NCBI RefSeq assembly: GCF_024256385.1
Contig: NZ_JAMLFW010000001.1
Location: forward strand, 5,704,001 to 5,768,000
Direction: 5' to 3'
Origin: Anatilimnocola floriformis
GTDB lineage: Bacteria > Planctomycetota > Planctomycetia > Pirellulales > Pirellulaceae
Length of the DNA: 64,000 bases
Shown here: one piece after another, positions 1 to 11,108 of the stretch
Layout: every line of letters begins with the position of its first letter
How positions within the stretch are numbered: position 1 is the stretch's first letter
Made by a program: the position numbers and the translations under genes
The notes under the pieces: model-generated
Database searches by the model: none
Seen by the model: the letters and a program-made list of their open reading frames with translations, nothing else
Told to the model about the DNA's origin: nothing

Positions 1-492
1 ACCGGTGCCGACCAGCAACACGCCGGGGATATCCAACTGGCCAAACATGGTGAGCAGCGTGACGAACGCATCGTCTAGCACATGAGGCCCGCCGCCGACG
101 CCCACGTTCGGGCCTTGGCAGCCGAGCAGCACGCTGATGGCACCCGATACGCTGTGCAGCGAGTGCTGCGAGATGATGTGCGGCGTGACTCCCTGCGCGC
201 CATCGCGGCGGTAGCGGCGAATGACCGCTTCGCCGGCCGCTCGGCCGAGAAAACGGGGAGCCGCGAGCACACCAAACTTCGCCAACGACTTCGGATCGAA
301 CCCATGCCGCTGGATTGCGTCATCGACGGCCTGCGCCGCGAGCATCGACTGCTCATCGGCGTGCTTGAAGAAGTGGCCAGGTGTGCCTTCCACAGCCCAT
401 GCCGGCAGCGAACGCCGCAGTCCGGCGAATTCCGCCAGTTGCATTCGCGCGTAACCCCAGCCCATCACTTGAATAGCCGAGCCGAAAGTCAT
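1..492 (-). CDS. Beta-ketoacyl synthase-like protein, N-terminal part, no catalytic Cys (cut by window edge)
   Basis: An open frame of 164 codons runs from an ATG at 492 off the left edge, so the C-terminal part is missing. Around residues 108-140 it has the fold-typical run SQHSLHSVSGAISV followed by CQGPNVGVGGGPHVLDD, matching the ketosynthase stretch just before the active site. In true ketosynthases this is followed by a TAC(S/A)S-type motif with the catalytic cysteine; here the matching place reads GGGPH and no Cys is present. This suggests a non-condensing partner subunit (chain-length-factor-like) or an initiation decoy. It lies downstream of an acyl carrier protein gene on the same strand, which fits a small lipid or polyketide pathway. 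An in-frame TTG lies six codons upstream of the ATG. The family call is moderate; the function is unknown. Confidence 0.6.
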   Translation of the reverse strand, partial: MTFGSAIQVMGWGYARMQLAEFAGLRRSLPAWAVEGTPGHFFKHADEQSMLAAQAVDDAIQRHGFDPKSLAKFGVLAAPRFLGRAAGEAVIRRYRRDGAQGVTPHIISQHSLHSVSGAISVLLGCQGPNVGVGGGPHVLDDAFVTLLTMFGQLDIPGVLLVGTG

Positions 493-574
493 GAGGACAC
501 CGCGCAATCCATTGCGAAGAGGTAGCTGCCGCTGACCGCGTCATGCGAGCAGGGCTGGAATGGCCAGGCAAAAA

Positions 575-841
575 TCAGGCGGCCTTGGTCTTCGGCCGGG
601 CGGCGATCTTGGCTTGCAAGAGATTGAGCAGGTCGCCGAAGGTCTTCACGCCTTCGAATTCATCGGAGCCAATCGCGATGCCGAATTTGCGTTCGGCGTG
701 CAGCGCCATGCTGAGCAAGTCGACCGAATCAATCTTCAAGCCGGTGCGTAAATTGGTGGCGTCGGTGACGTGATCTACTGATTCAAACGTTTCGAGTTGC
801 AGCAGTTCCAGCAAGCTCGCGCGAATGGCCTGACGATCCAT
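575..841 (-). CDS. Acyl carrier protein
   Basis: The 88-residue product begins MDRQAIRASLLELLQ at the ATG at 841; an upstream extension to 907 would add a non-homologous N-terminus and is not favoured. The helical carrier fold is recognisable, and the motif LKIDSVDLLSMALHAE contains the DS(V/L) serine that carries the phosphopantetheine arm. A second acidic helix (EFEGVKTFGDLLNLL) follows, as in AcpP-type proteins, and the tail is Lys/Ala-rich. It sits between a DUF374-type acyltransferase upstream and a ketosynthase-like gene downstream on the same strand, so it probably carries acyl chains for that local set rather than being the housekeeping AcpP of fatty acid synthesis. Which acyl chain it carries cannot be told from the sequence. 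Confidence 0.8.
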   Translation of the reverse strand: MDRQAIRASLLELLQLETFESVDHVTDATNLRTGLKIDSVDLLSMALHAERKFGIAIGSDEFEGVKTFGDLLNLLQAKIAARPKTKAA

Positions 842-940
842 GGAAATCCCTTTCCTGAACTCAAATGGTAATCCTTGCCAACAATAGGAATACCAAAGAT
901 GGCCCAAATGGGATACCTGAGTTTTTCGCGCAGCCGTGCG

Positions 941-1666
941 TCAGGCGGCCTTCTTGTTCGCTGCTGGCTGTGCTGGCATTTCCGGTGGAGCGGCATTTCT
1001 GCCTTGCACGCGAACGCGGGCGGCCCACTCCTCGGCCAGTCCGCTCACGCGTTCCAGTTCCGCTTCCAAGTGCAGCCGCCAGTGTTCCAAGCCGGCGCGA
1101 TCGAGATCAGGCGGAATGCAAACCGGTGCGCTGGCAACCGCGCAGATGTGACTGCCGGGAACCGGCACCGCAAAGCGATCCCAACTATTGGCCCGCCAGG
1201 CGCGCGAGTAACCAATGCCCAAGAGCACAACGGGAATGCCCGTGGTCGAAGAGACCCAGACCGCGCCCGATTGCATCTGCCGACGAGGGCCGCGCGGGCC
1301 ATCGGGCGTGACGACGATGTTGTTGTTCGAGCCGCACTCCTGAATCATCGAATGCACTGCCTGGCAACCGCCACGCGTGGTGGAACCGCGAATGACTCCC
1401 AGCCCCAGCCACTGACAGACCTGCGCAATCCACTCGCCGTCGGCATGCTGACTAATGAGAACCTTGCATTGCCCCGGATCGCACAGCGGCCCGAGATGCG
1501 CCTCATGCCACAGCGCATACAAGTACTGCTCGCTGGCAGGATTCGAGGGATGGTGACGGCCGTCGACACTGAACCGGGAAAAACGCATCGTCCGCAGCCA
1601 GCACCAAACCAGCGCCGCGACTCCGGCAGAGAGGAATTTGATTAGCCAACGATTACGAAGTTTCAT
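941..1666 (-). CDS. Lysophospholipid acyltransferase family protein (DUF374-like)
   Basis: The 241-residue protein has an N-terminal hydrophobic segment (about residues 8-24) and then the DUF374/LPLAT pattern: LWHEAHLGPL near residue 52, ISQHADGEWIAQV near residue 72, RGSTTRGG, and the strongly conserved VVTPDGPRGPRRQ. Family members are membrane-associated acyltransferases, several linked to lipid A or other glycolipid acylation. The next genes downstream on the same strand are an acyl carrier protein and a ketosynthase-like gene, so the three may form a lipid-modifying operon. The C-terminal 40 residues are Ala/Arg-rich and probably not conserved. Substrate is unknown. Confidence 0.75.
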   Translation of the reverse strand: MKLRNRWLIKFLSAGVAALVWCWLRTMRFSRFSVDGRHHPSNPASEQYLYALWHEAHLGPLCDPGQCKVLISQHADGEWIAQVCQWLGLGVIRGSTTRGGCQAVHSMIQECGSNNNIVVTPDGPRGPRRQMQSGAVWVSSTTGIPVVLLGIGYSRAWRANSWDRFAVPVPGSHICAVASAPVCIPPDLDRAGLEHWRLHLEAELERVSGLAEEWAARVRVQGRNAAPPEMPAQPAANKKAA

Positions 1667-1773
1667 AGGGGCGCGACGACTAAAGGACGGATCGAGGATG
1701 GCGTTTTGATCGATCCGGGCGGACGTGGCAAGATCAGTTCAGTTGCTAGCGATTCAGTGGTGCTGACGATACG

Positions 1774-1807
1774 AAAAAAGGACGGTCGATTTGCATCGAC
1801 CGTCCTT
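1774..1807 (-). terminator. Rho-independent terminator of the rpoBC operon
   Basis: A perfect 13-base inverted repeat (1778-1790 with 1795-1807, loop of four) is followed on the minus strand by a run of six T at 1779-1774. It lies about 45 bases after the rpoC stop, in the correct orientation to end the long ribosomal protein/RNA polymerase transcript. Confidence 0.9.
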
Positions 1808-1852
1808 CGGATTGGTTAGTGATCATCTCGCAGAGCGAGCTGAGTACCAGGT

Positions 1853-4800
1853 TTATTCCTTGCCACCGCCGAGGAGCGATTCCAGGGCGTTGCTCGGGGC
1901 CGGCTTGGTGCCAGGGGCCTGTGCTCCACTGTTGCCATTGCCGTCGCCTTGGGCGAGCAGCGGGAAGGCCGATTCGAGCACCTTGTCCTTCTCGAGCGAC
2001 ATGGCAGTGAGGGCTTCCGGACGGTAACGAACTTCCGAGTCCTGGAACTGACGGAAGCCAGTACCAGCAGGAATCAAGTGACCGAGGATCACGTTTTCCT
2101 TGAGGCCCACGAGATGGTCGACCTTGCCGGCCAGAGCCGCTTCGGTGAGAACCTTCGTGGTTTCTTGGAAGCTCGCAGCCGAGATAAAGCTGCTGCTTTG
2201 CACGGCTGCCTTGGTGATGCCGAGCAACTGCGTGCTCGCAGTCGCGCTCTTCGGCTTCACGCCCTTGGCTGCCTTGCCATGCAGCGACTCGATGCCCGTG
2301 TTGGTCTGTTCGATGGCTTCCTTCGGCACGATCGAACCATCGGCGTACTCCGAATCTCCCTTGTCGGAGATCTTGAGGCACTTCGACAGGTTCGTGTTGA
2401 CCGAGCGGAAATCGAAGCGGTCCATCACGAGGCCCGGCAACAAGCTGGTGTCGCCCGAGGTTTCGATGCGGACCTTACGCAGCATGCGAGCCACGATGAT
2501 TTCGATGTGCTTGTCGTTGATTTCCACGCGTTGGCTGCGATACACACCCTGAATTTCGTGCAGCAGGTATTGCTGCAGGGCTTCTTCGCCCGAAATCCGG
2601 AGGATGTCGTGCGGCACGAGCGGACCATCGACGAGGGCCTGGCCGGCCTTCACATGGTCGCCGGCATGCACGAGGAACCGCTTGCCGTGTGGCACGAGGT
2701 GTTCGCGTTCGATGCCGCTTTCGCTGCGGACGATGATCGTCCGCTTGCCACGCCGCTTCTCTTGCAGGATTTCGACAATGCCATCGACCTCGGCCATAAC
2801 GGCTGGATCCTTCGGCTTGCGAGCTTCGAAGATTTCCGTAACCCGCGGCAAACCACCGGTGATGTCGGCGATGCCCGTGGCTTCGCGAGGCGTCTTACCG
2901 AGGACCGAGCCGGCTTTCACGATCTTGCCTTCTTCGACCACGATGTGGGCTCGTTCCGGCAGGTAGTAAACTTCGACCGGCTTGCCTTCGGCATCTTCGA
3001 TCACGATCTGCGGGTGGAGCTCACCCTTGTGATCCATGATCATCCGCCGCATGTTGCCGCTTGTGTCCTTTTCGACACGCAGCGTTTCGCCTTCGATCAC
3101 GTCTTCGTAGCGGACCTTGCCCGCGACTTCGGCGAGAATCGGAATCGAGTGCGGATCCCATTCGAGCAGTACCTGACCTACCTTGACCGCCTCGTTTTCG
3201 GCCACCTTGAGGATGGCACCGTTCGGCACGTCGTACTTCTCGAGTTCGCGGCCCTTCGGATCGAGCAGCGTGATTTCGCCGTTACGAGTGAGGACCACGT
3301 CCTGACCTTCTTCGTTCTTCGCCGAACGAATGCGGGTCAGCTTGACGATACCTTCGCGCTTCGACTTGGTTTCGTGCTCTTCGACTTGACCGGTGTGCGT
3401 ACCACCGATGTGGAACGTACGCATGGTCAGCTGAGTACCAGGTTCGCCGATCGACTGAGCGGCGATGATACCGACGGCCATGCCTTCTTCGACCATCGAA
3501 CCGGTCGCGAGATCCATGCCGTAGCACAGCCGGCACACGCCGAGCGGAGCTTCGCAGGTCATCGAGCTGCGAACTTGGATCTTCTCCAAGCCCATGTCTT
3601 CGATCCGCTTGGCGACTTCGGGAGTGATGAGCTCGTTTTCCTTCACCACGGCTTCGTCGGTGATCGGATTGACGATGCTCTGGCGGCTGACGCGACCATG
3701 AATGGCTGCGGACAGCTTCACTTCCACCTTTTCGCCGCGATAGATCGTCCCCTTGGTAATGCCCTGGGTCGTCTTGCAGTCGTAGGTCGTGACGACCACG
3801 TTCTGCGCGACGTCGGCCAGCTTACGCGTGAGGTAACCCGAGTCGGCCGTCTTGAGGGCCGTATCGGCGAGACCCTTGCGGGCACCGTGCGTCGAGCTGA
3901 AGTACTCGAGCACCGTCAAACCTTCGCGGAAGTTCGACTTGATCGGCGTTTCGATAATTTCACCGGTCGGCTTGGCCATAAGACCACGCATGCCGGCTAG
4001 CTGACGGATTTGTTCGATACCACCTCGGGCACCCGAGTCCGCCATCAAGTACACCGGGTTAACGTAACCGTGACCGCCGCGGTCGTCGGTACGCATCGCT
4101 TCACGCATTTCGCTCGTGATCGCTTCGCGAGCGTGCGTCCAGGTGTCGAGCACCTGGTTGTAGCGTTCTTTTTCCGTGATCACGCCACGTTCATACAGCT
4201 TCTTGAACCGCATGACCTTCTTTTCGGCGTCGCTGATGTGGTTGACCTTGGTATCAGGTGTCACCAGATCGTCGGTGCCGAACGATAGACCGCTGCGAGT
4301 CGCTTCGCGGAAGCCGAGCTGCATCATGTCGTCGAGCAGCTGGATCGTCGGCTTGCGGCCGAGTGCTTGGTAGCAGTCGCTGATGCAGCTCGCCAGGTCC
4401 GAACCCTTCATCGCCTTGTTGTAGAAGTCCATCCCCTTGGGCAGGATGTTGTTGAACACCATGCGGCCGTAGGTGGTATTGATGATGGCGCCTGACTTGT
4501 GCTTTTCATCACCTTCGGTCTTCAGCTTTTGCCACTTCGGCAAGCGCACCTTCACCTTGGCGTGCAGGTGGATCTTGCCCATCGCGAAAGCCATTTCGGC
4601 TTCGCCGGCCGAAGCGAAGGTCATGCCTTCACCCTTTAAGCCGGGAAGTTCGACAGTTACGTAGTAGCAACCCATAACCATGTCCTGCGAAGGGCTCATG
4701 ATCGGGCGGCCGTTGCTCGGGGCAAAGATGTTGTGCGGCGACAACAACAGCGTGTGAGCTTCGACCTGGGCTTCGATCGACAGCGGCAAGTGCACCGCCA

Positions 4801-6199
4801 TTTGATCGCCGTCGAAGTCGGCATTGAAACCTTTGCACACCAGCGGATGCAGGTGGATGGCGTTACCTTCGACCAGCACCGGTTCGAAGGCCATAATACC
4901 CATGCGGTGGAGCGTGGGAGCACGATTCAGCATCACCGGGTGATTCTGAATGGCCGATTCGAGGATATCCCAAACTTCCTCGTCCTTCCGTTCGAGCATC
5001 TTCTTCGCGCTCTTGATGGTATCGGCGTGGCCGAGTTCCTTGAGCTTGCGAATGATGAACGGCTGATAGAGTTCGAGGGCGATCTTCTTCGGCAGACCGC
5101 ACTGATGCAGGCGAAGACGCGGACCGACCACGATGACGGAGCGGGCCGAGTAATCGACGCGCTTACCGAGCAGGTTTTCGCGGAAACGACCTTGCTTACC
5201 CTTGATCATGTCCGTGAGGGACTTGAGAGGGCGATTGCTCGAACCGAGCACCGGCCGCTTGCAGCGGTTGTTGTCGAACAGAGCGTCGACCGATTGTTGC
5301 AGCATCCGCTTTTCGTTGCGAATGATGACTTCCGGCGCGTTCAGATCGACCAGCTTCCGCAGGCGGTTGTTGCGGTTGATGATGCGGCGATACAGATCGT
5401 TGAGATCGCTCGTCGCAAAGTTGCCGCTGTCGAGGAGCACCAGCGGACGCAGATCCGGCGGAATGACCGGCACGACGTCGAGCACCATCCACTCGGGACG
5501 GTTTTCGCTGTCGCGGATCGATTCGACGATCTTCAGCCGATTGATGAGGTCTTTCTTCTTCTGCTTCGAGTTGGTTTCGAACAGATTCTTACGGAGCGTG
5601 TCCGACAGCTCGACCAGGTTCAGACCACCGAGGAGCTTGCGCACCGCTTCGGCGCCCATGTCGGCTTCGAACGAACCTTCGCCGTACTGAGCGCGGGCGT
5701 CGCGATATTCTTCTTCGGTCAGCAGTTGTTCGCGTTCCAGGTTGGTCGAACCCGGATTCACAACCACGTAGTCCTGGAAGTAGATCACCTTTTCCAAGCT
5801 GCTGGTCTTCATATCCAGCAGGTTGCCGAGGCGGCTCGGCATGGCTTTGAAGAACCAGATGTGCACGACCGGCGCGGCCAGTTCGATGTGACCCATCCGC
5901 TTGCGGCGGACGCGGCTGTGCGTGACTTTCACGCCGCAGCGATCGCAGATCATCCCCTTGTACTTCATGCCGCGGTACTTGCCGCAGGCGCATTCCCAGT
6001 CCTTTTCAGGTCCGAAGATGCGTTCGCAGAACAAGCCGTCCTTTTCGGGACGATACGTGCGGTAGTTGATCGTTTCCGGCTTCTTCACTTCGCCGAAGGA
6101 CCAGCTACGGATATCGTGCGGCCGGGCCAGGCTGATCTTGACCGAAGCGTAGTCATTAATGCGGTCGTAATTGGTGTCGCCGATGGACGCGTTCGACAT
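1853..6199 (-). CDS. rpoC: DNA-directed RNA polymerase subunit beta'
   Basis: This 1448-residue protein is full length for a bacterial beta-prime subunit. The N-terminal zinc-binding region is visible as CACGKYRG followed by CDRCGVKV (about residues 70-92), and the absolutely conserved catalytic [12 protein letters not shown], whose aspartates bind the active-site magnesium, is present near residue 465. A second zinc-type cluster ([13 protein letters not shown]) and the trigger-loop region follow ([18 protein letters not shown]). The C-terminus ends with a Gly/Asn-rich tail and LLGGGKE. It lies 161 bases downstream of rpoB and is followed by a strong terminator, so it is the last gene of the operon. 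Confidence 0.98.
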   Translation of the reverse strand: MSNASIGDTNYDRINDYASVKISLARPHDIRSWSFGEVKKPETINYRTYRPEKDGLFCERIFGPEKDWECACGKYRGMKYKGMICDRCGVKVTHSRVRRKRMGHIELAAPVVHIWFFKAMPSRLGNLLDMKTSSLEKVIYFQDYVVVNPGSTNLEREQLLTEEEYRDARAQYGEGSFEADMGAEAVRKLLGGLNLVELSDTLRKNLFETNSKQKKKDLINRLKIVESIRDSENRPEWMVLDVVPVIPPDLRPLVLLDSGNFATSDLNDLYRRIINRNNRLRKLVDLNAPEVIIRNEKRMLQQSVDALFDNNRCKRPVLGSSNRPLKSLTDMIKGKQGRFRENLLGKRVDYSARSVIVVGPRLRLHQCGLPKKIALELYQPFIIRKLKELGHADTIKSAKKMLERKDEEVWDILESAIQNHPVMLNRAPTLHRMGIMAFEPVLVEGNAIHLHPLVCKGFNADFDGDQMAVHLPLSIEAQVEAHTLLLSPHNIFAPSNGRPIMSPSQDMVMGCYYVTVELPGLKGEGMTFASAGEAEMAFAMGKIHLHAKVKVRLPKWQKLKTEGDEKHKSGAIINTTYGRMVFNNILPKGMDFYNKAMKGSDLASCISDCYQALGRKPTIQLLDDMMQLGFREATRSGLSFGTDDLVTPDTKVNHISDAEKKVMRFKKLYERGVITEKERYNQVLDTWTHAREAITSEMREAMRTDDRGGHGYVNPVYLMADSGARGGIEQIRQLAGMRGLMAKPTGEIIETPIKSNFREGLTVLEYFSSTHGARKGLADTALKTADSGYLTRKLADVAQNVVVTTYDCKTTQGITKGTIYRGEKVEVKLSAAIHGRVSRQSIVNPITDEAVVKENELITPEVAKRIEDMGLEKIQVRSSMTCEAPLGVCRLCYGMDLATGSMVEEGMAVGIIAAQSIGEPGTQLTMRTFHIGGTHTGQVEEHETKSKREGIVKLTRIRSAKNEEGQDVVLTRNGEITLLDPKGRELEKYDVPNGAILKVAENEAVKVGQVLLEWDPHSIPILAEVAGKVRYEDVIEGETLRVEKDTSGNMRRMIMDHKGELHPQIVIEDAEGKPVEVYYLPERAHIVVEEGKIVKAGSVLGKTPREATGIADITGGLPRVTEIFEARKPKDPAVMAEVDGIVEILQEKRRGKRTIIVRSESGIEREHLVPHGKRFLVHAGDHVKAGQALVDGPLVPHDILRISGEEALQQYLLHEIQGVYRSQRVEINDKHIEIIVARMLRKVRIETSGDTSLLPGLVMDRFDFRSVNTNLSKCLKISDKGDSEYADGSIVPKEAIEQTNTGIESLHGKAAKGVKPKSATASTQLLGITKAAVQSSSFISAASFQETTKVLTEAALAGKVDHLVGLKENVILGHLIPAGTGFRQFQDSEVRYRPEALTAMSLEKDKVLESAFPLLAQGDGNGNSGAQAPGTKPAPSNALESLLGGGKE

Positions 6200-6360
6200 T
6201 TCTTGCTCCTAAATTGCACCGGTGCTGCTGGTGCGTTGCTAACTGGCTCGAATGGATAACTGGGACTGGGGTGTTTGCTGCGAGGTCGCAGCACGGCTGG
6301 GGCGAATGGATTCATTTGCCCCAGCAAACGACGTTGCTACTGAGGAAACTCAGAGCCACG

Positions 6361-9300
6361 TCACACGCGTCGTTTCTCCAATTGGATGTTCAGGGCCAGC
6401 CCGCGGATTTCGTTGCAAAGCACTTCGAAGCTGGCGGGCGTTCCGGCTTCGAGTGTGTTTTCTCCCTTCACCATCGATTCGTAGATCTTCGTGCGTCCTT
6501 CCACGTCGTCGCTCTTAACCGTGAGGAGCTCCTGCAGAATGTAGGCAGCACCATAGGCTTCGAGCGCCCAGACTTCCATTTCACCGAATCGTTGACCGCC
6601 GAAGCGGGCCTTACCACCCAGCGGTTGCTGAGTAATGAGCGAGTACGGACCTGTGCTACGGGCATGCACCTTGTCGTCGACGAGATGGTGCAGCTTGAGC
6701 ATGTAGATGTAACCGACCGTCGTTTCCTGCTGGAGCAGGTCGCCGGTCCGGCCATCTTGCAGCCGTTGCTTGCCGTGGGCTGGCAACTTGGCATTGGCCA
6801 GGCACTTGTTGATGTCCTGTTCCGTGGCGCCGTCAAACACCGGAGTAACCGCCTGGAAACCGAGCGCCGCAGCGGCCCAGCCCAAGTGGGTCTCGAGAAT
6901 TTGACCGACGTTCATACGCGAAGGCACGCCCAGCGGATTGAGCATGATCTGCAAGCTCGTGCCGTCCGGCAGGAACGGCATGTCTTCGACCGGCAGGATT
7001 TTCGCGATCACACCCTTGTTACCGTGGCGTCCGGCCATCTTATCGCCGACCGAGATCACCCGCTTCGTCGCGATGTAGACCTTGACCATCTGCAACACGC
7101 CGCTGCGAAGCTCATCGCCGCGCTTCATGCTGTTCAGCTTACGGTCGCGGTTGTCGGTCGCCAGTTCGACGTTCGGCCAATGCACCTTGTAAGCCTTTTC
7201 GGCTTCGGCGATTTTGTCTTCGCTGCGCATCTTGCTGGTGTGGACCGACAGGCGGAAGTTCGCGGCCTTTTCGGCGATGAACTTCGGATCCTGATCCTTG
7301 GCCAGCGGGGTGCCGTCTTCATCGGTCAGCGTCTTGCCGATGATTCCTTCGAGCTCTTCGACGAGCGTGGTGAAGGCCTGCGAAACCCACTTGTTCCCTT
7401 CGGTTTCCGCGTCCTTCAGTTCCTTTTCGAACTTCTTGCGCTCATCTTCCGACAAGCTCATGCGGCGCGAGAACTTCTGCGTGTCGATCACGATCCCTTC
7501 GATGCCCGAAGGCACTTCCAGCGAATCGTTCTTCACATCTTCGCCAGCGCGACCAAAGATCGCGTGCAGCAGTTTTTCTTCCGGCGTGAGTTCGGTCTTG
7601 CTCTTCGGCGAAACCTTACCGACGAGGATGTCGCCCGGCTTCACGTAAGTGCCGACGCGGACGATGCCGCTCTCGTCGAGGTTGCGGAGAGCCTTTTCGC
7701 TGACATTCGGAATGTCGCGCGTGAACTCTTCGCGGCCAAGCTTGGTTTCGCGAATTTCGACGTCAAACTCTTCGATGTGAATCGAAGTGTAGGTGTCGTT
7801 CTGCACCAGCTCTTGGCTGATGATGATCGCGTCTTCGTAGTTGTACCCATCGAACGACATGAAGCCGACGAGCACGTTGCGGCCGAGGGCCAGCTCGCCC
7901 TTGTAAGTCGCAGGGCCATCCGCCAGCACTTGGTTCTTCTCGACCTTGTCGCCGACGTTGATGATCGGCTTTTGGTTGAGGCAGGTCCGTTCGTTCAGGC
8001 CCTGGAACTTACGCATGTGGTAGATGTCGCTGCCGATTTCGATGCGAGTCGCATCGGCATACGAAATCTTGCCGGCCCGTTTGGCGCGGACGACCATCGA
8101 GCTGTTGCGAGCGACGTCGAGTTCCATGCCCGTGCCGACGATCGGCGGCTCGGTAACGAGCAGCGGCACGGCTTGGCGTTGCATGTTCGAACCCATGAGC
8201 GCGCGGTTGGCATCGTCATGTTCGAGGAACGGAATCAAACCAGCCGACACACCCACCATCTGGCTCGGGGCAACGTCGATAAACGACACCTGCTCGGGCG
8301 TGACGATTTCGAAGTCGGAACGGTGACGAGCGATCAGCGACGGGCCAGGGACGATGCGATTGTCTTCGACCTTGGTATCGCACGGCGCCACGTAGGCGTC
8401 GGCTTCTTCGTCGGCTCGCAGCCACAGGATTTCGTCGGTCAACTTCCCCTTCGCCACCTTGCGGTACGGCGACACAAGGAAGCCGTACTCATCGACGCTC
8501 GCGTAGATCGCGAGGCTGCTGATGAGGCCGATGTTCGTACCTTCAGGCGTCTCGATCGGGCAAATGCGGCCGTAGTGAGAAATGTGAACGTCGCGGACTT
8601 CGAAGCCCGCACGCTTACGATTCAAACCACCTGGGCCGAGCGCCGACAGACGACGTTCGTGAGTCAACTGCGACAGCGGATTGGTCTGGTCGACCACTTG
8701 CGAGAGCTCACCACGGCCAAAGAAGTATTCGATGGCAGCCGAGATGCTCTTCGGATTGACCAGGCTCCGCGGCGTCATGTCCTCAAGGTCCTTGAGGCTC
8801 ATGCGTTCTTGCACCGTACGACGCAGCTTGAGGAAACCCTTGCGGAGTTCATCGGCTGCCAGTTCGTCGATCGTGCGGAGACGACGATTGCCGAGGTGAT
8901 CGATGTCGTCGATCTGGGCCCGGTCGTTTCCTTCGAGCAAGTCGATCAGGTACTTCACGGCCGAGATCAAATCTTCGGGCCGCAGCGTCATTTCCTTGTC
9001 GGCGACTTCTTGCTTCAACTTGCGGTTGAGGCGGAAGCGACCGACGCGGCCGAGGCGATAGCGGTTGACGTCGAAAAACTTTTCATTGAACAGCGTGCGG
9101 GCTTTTTCCAGCTGCGGAGGATTGCCCGGACGAAGCCGCTGATAAATCCGCAGCAAGGCTTCTTCGTGGCTGCTGGTGGCATCTTCGGCCAGGCTGTTGA
9201 ACACCACCTGCACCTTCGGCACCGGGCAAACCTCGACTTTGGTCACGCCCGACGTGCAGATGATTTCGGCTTGCGTCTTGGTGATCTTGTGGCCGGCCTC

Positions 9301-10083
9301 GACGATGATTTCGCCGGCACGGTCGGAACCGACCGGATAGCAAACGTCATCGACCGAAATCTTGCCTTCGACCTTCACCACGCTCCGGCCGTCACTGATC
9401 TTCTCGATCGTCGTTTCATAGAACGCGCGGATCAGGTCGGTGTCGGTGCTGTACTTCGGGCTCATCGCGCGGAGCAACGTCACCGCGCTGAACTTGCCAC
9501 TTTGATCGATACGAACGTTGAGGGCTTCTTTCTTCGTGACATTGACTTCAATCCAGCTGCCGCGCTCAGGAATGATACGGCACGACGGCAACTTGCGATC
9601 GCTCGTCCCTTCGAGCTCCATCACAAAGTCGACGCCGGGGCTGCGGTGCAACTGGCTGACGACGACGCGCTCGGCGCCGTTGATGATGAACTCACCGCCG
9701 CCGAGCATCACCGGAATGTCGCCGAGGTAAACCGATTCTTCAATCGGCTGCTCTTTGTTCAGCCGGAGCGACACATGAAACGGCTTGCCGTAAGTAAGCC
9801 GAAGTTGGCGGCATTCGTCGGGCGTGTAGCGCGGCTTGCCGAGCTCGTAGCGGAGGTATTCGAGCTTGATCGTCTTGTCGTAGCTCTCTACCGGAAAGAT
9901 CTCGCGCAGCACCGATTCCAAACCGTGGTCTTTGCGCTTCTCGGAAGAGACTTCTTCCTGTAAGAAAGCCGCATAACTGTCGGTTTGAATCATCGTCAGA
10001 TTCGGAATCGGGTGCTGCTCACGGCCCGAGCCAAAGAGACGAGTTTCGCGAGGAATAATGCGGCGCTGGGTAGGGATTGCCAT
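6361..10083 (-). CDS. rpoB: DNA-directed RNA polymerase subunit beta
   Basis: The 1240-residue product has the expected order of beta-subunit blocks: the fork/rifampicin region with [19 protein letters not shown], the downstream [15 protein letters not shown], the NYEDAIIIS block, and C-terminal [21 protein letters not shown] followed by MVKGEN. It catalyses RNA synthesis together with rpoC just downstream. Start: ATG at 10083 (MAIPTQRR); it is preceded by an unusually long 504-base spacer after rplL. A long plus-strand open frame covers almost the same bases, but it is a mirror of this gene's codon use. Confidence 0.98.
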   Translation of the reverse strand: MAIPTQRRIIPRETRLFGSGREQHPIPNLTMIQTDSYAAFLQEEVSSEKRKDHGLESVLREIFPVESYDKTIKLEYLRYELGKPRYTPDECRQLRLTYGKPFHVSLRLNKEQPIEESVYLGDIPVMLGGGEFIINGAERVVVSQLHRSPGVDFVMELEGTSDRKLPSCRIIPERGSWIEVNVTKKEALNVRIDQSGKFSAVTLLRAMSPKYSTDTDLIRAFYETTIEKISDGRSVVKVEGKISVDDVCYPVGSDRAGEIIVEAGHKITKTQAEIICTSGVTKVEVCPVPKVQVVFNSLAEDATSSHEEALLRIYQRLRPGNPPQLEKARTLFNEKFFDVNRYRLGRVGRFRLNRKLKQEVADKEMTLRPEDLISAVKYLIDLLEGNDRAQIDDIDHLGNRRLRTIDELAADELRKGFLKLRRTVQERMSLKDLEDMTPRSLVNPKSISAAIEYFFGRGELSQVVDQTNPLSQLTHERRLSALGPGGLNRKRAGFEVRDVHISHYGRICPIETPEGTNIGLISSLAIYASVDEYGFLVSPYRKVAKGKLTDEILWLRADEEADAYVAPCDTKVEDNRIVPGPSLIARHRSDFEIVTPEQVSFIDVAPSQMVGVSAGLIPFLEHDDANRALMGSNMQRQAVPLLVTEPPIVGTGMELDVARNSSMVVRAKRAGKISYADATRIEIGSDIYHMRKFQGLNERTCLNQKPIINVGDKVEKNQVLADGPATYKGELALGRNVLVGFMSFDGYNYEDAIIISQELVQNDTYTSIHIEEFDVEIRETKLGREEFTRDIPNVSEKALRNLDESGIVRVGTYVKPGDILVGKVSPKSKTELTPEEKLLHAIFGRAGEDVKNDSLEVPSGIEGIVIDTQKFSRRMSLSEDERKKFEKELKDAETEGNKWVSQAFTTLVEELEGIIGKTLTDEDGTPLAKDQDPKFIAEKAANFRLSVHTSKMRSEDKIAEAEKAYKVHWPNVELATDNRDRKLNSMKRGDELRSGVLQMVKVYIATKRVISVGDKMAGRHGNKGVIAKILPVEDMPFLPDGTSLQIMLNPLGVPSRMNVGQILETHLGWAAAALGFQAVTPVFDGATEQDINKCLANAKLPAHGKQRLQDGRTGDLLQQETTVGYIYMLKLHHLVDDKVHARSTGPYSLITQQPLGGKARFGGQRFGEMEVWALEAYGAAYILQELLTVKSDDVEGRTKIYESMVKGENTLEAGTPASFEVLCNEIRGLALNIQLEKRRV

Positions 10084-10587
10084 AAGCCGAGAACACTCCC
10101 AATTGGAGAAATATGGACAGCTAGCCGCCGACCGTCATCCGTGATCTATCAGCGAGAACGAACCGGGTACTCCCGGCAACGATCCGGGCATGCCCGGAAA
10201 TAACGAATCGGGTCGCGCCGCATATTTCCCACTACAGGAATGCAGCCCGCCCGACACAAACGGGGTGATCTAAACGAGGGAAAACCTGCTGCCACGAAAG
10301 CAAAGAGCAACGCGACATCGGCGCGCAATACAACCCCGCTCCTGTCCAGTAGCGAAAAACCGCTGGATGGGTCCGGGGTTCTAATCAACTCTGCCTGCCT
10401 GAGCCGCGATAGCAAAAAACCACCTGCGGCGCCGAGGTTTAGAAGCAACAGATAAAGAAACAACATCCGCTCTGGTTAAGCGTACGCGTAAAACAATCCG
10501 GGGGCCAGTGGGGGCCCCCGCTTTTTTGCCAAATGCTGCTCGACGAAAAGTCAAGCTGGCGAACTACTTGAGCTCACCCAAGCCGAA
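10084..10587. other. Long rplL-rpoB spacer, no supported coding region
   Basis: In E. coli this spacer carries an attenuator and an RNase III site that set the ratio of L7/L12 to RNA polymerase. Here no convincing protein gene is seen; the short minus open frame inside lacks any recognisable family. It contains several short GGGTACTCCC-type inverted repeats around 10165-10215 and one strong hairpin at 10499-10520. A 16-base copy of the last codons of rplL lies at 10560-10575. Confidence 0.7.
10499..10527 (+). terminator. Strong plus-facing hairpin terminator inside a minus-strand operon
   Basis: An 8-bp G/C stem (10499-10506 with 10513-10520, loop of six) is followed on the plus strand by C and six T (10522-10527). 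That is a textbook Rho-independent terminator for rightward transcription, yet no plus-strand gene lies upstream for 10 kb. On the minus strand the same stem is followed by GATTGTTTTAC, an interrupted T-run, so it could act as a partial attenuator between rplL and rpoB. Either reading is inference. Confidence 0.6.
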
Positions 10588-10977
10588 CTACTTCAGCTCG
10601 ACCGTGGCACCAGCTGCTTCGAGTTCAGCCTTGGCCTTGTCGGCGTCAGCCTTCGAAGCCTTTTCCTTGATCTTCGCCGGCGGGGCGTCGACCAGCTTCT
10701 TGGCGTCCATCAGCGAAACGCCGGTGATGGCCTTGACCACCTTCACGACTTCCAGCTTCTTGTCGCCAGCGGCGGTCAGAACGACGTCGAACTCAGTCTG
10801 AGCTGCAGGAGCGGCAGCGCCACCACCGTCACCGGCAGGAGCGGCCATCATCACACCGCCACCAGCGGCTGGCTCGATCTTGTACGTTTCCTTGATGTAG
10901 TCGCTCAATTCCTTCGCTTGCTTCAGCGTGAGGTTGGCGATCTGATCACCCAATGCATTAATGTCAACTTCAGCCAT
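10588..10977 (-). CDS. rplL: 50S ribosomal protein L7/L12
   Basis: At 129 residues it has the normal L7/L12 layout: an N-terminal dimerisation helix region ([15 protein letters not shown]), a flexible Gly/Ala-rich hinge ([15 protein letters not shown], about residues 44-60), and the C-terminal factor-binding domain with [34 protein letters not shown] and [14 protein letters not shown]. It forms the ribosome stalk that recruits translation GTPases such as the EF-Tu encoded 4 kb upstream. It is downstream of rplJ, its binding partner. The last codons plus stop (10584-10599) are repeated with one mismatch 24 bases downstream. Confidence 0.97.
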   Translation of the reverse strand: MAEVDINALGDQIANLTLKQAKELSDYIKETYKIEPAAGGGVMMAAPAGDGGGAAAPAAQTEFDVVLTAAGDKKLEVVKVVKAITGVSLMDAKKLVDAPPAKIKEKASKADADKAKAELEAAGATVELK

Positions 10978-11108
10978 GACTCAGAACCCTTTCAAAACCT
11001 GCGGCCGGCTGATGCAACAAGCACCGGCCGCTTTCACCGCTGAAAACCACGAATTGCCAAACGCCCAACCAAACGCAGTGGGCGACTTTGTATTAAACAA
11101 CGAGCCAA

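Noticed and set aside
1949-4000. 683-codon plus-strand open frame over rpoC
   Set aside because: It mirrors rpoC; the antisense frame is open because of G/C-rich third positions. No domain recognised.
6214-9963. 1249-codon plus-strand open frame over rpoB
   Set aside because: Exact antisense shadow of rpoB, rich in Asp/Arg/His/Val repeats typical of mirrored codons.
10149-10466. Small minus-strand membrane-like open frame in the rplL-rpoB spacer
   Set aside because: Hydrophobic start but no family, irregular codon use, and the spacer is regulatory in other bacteria.
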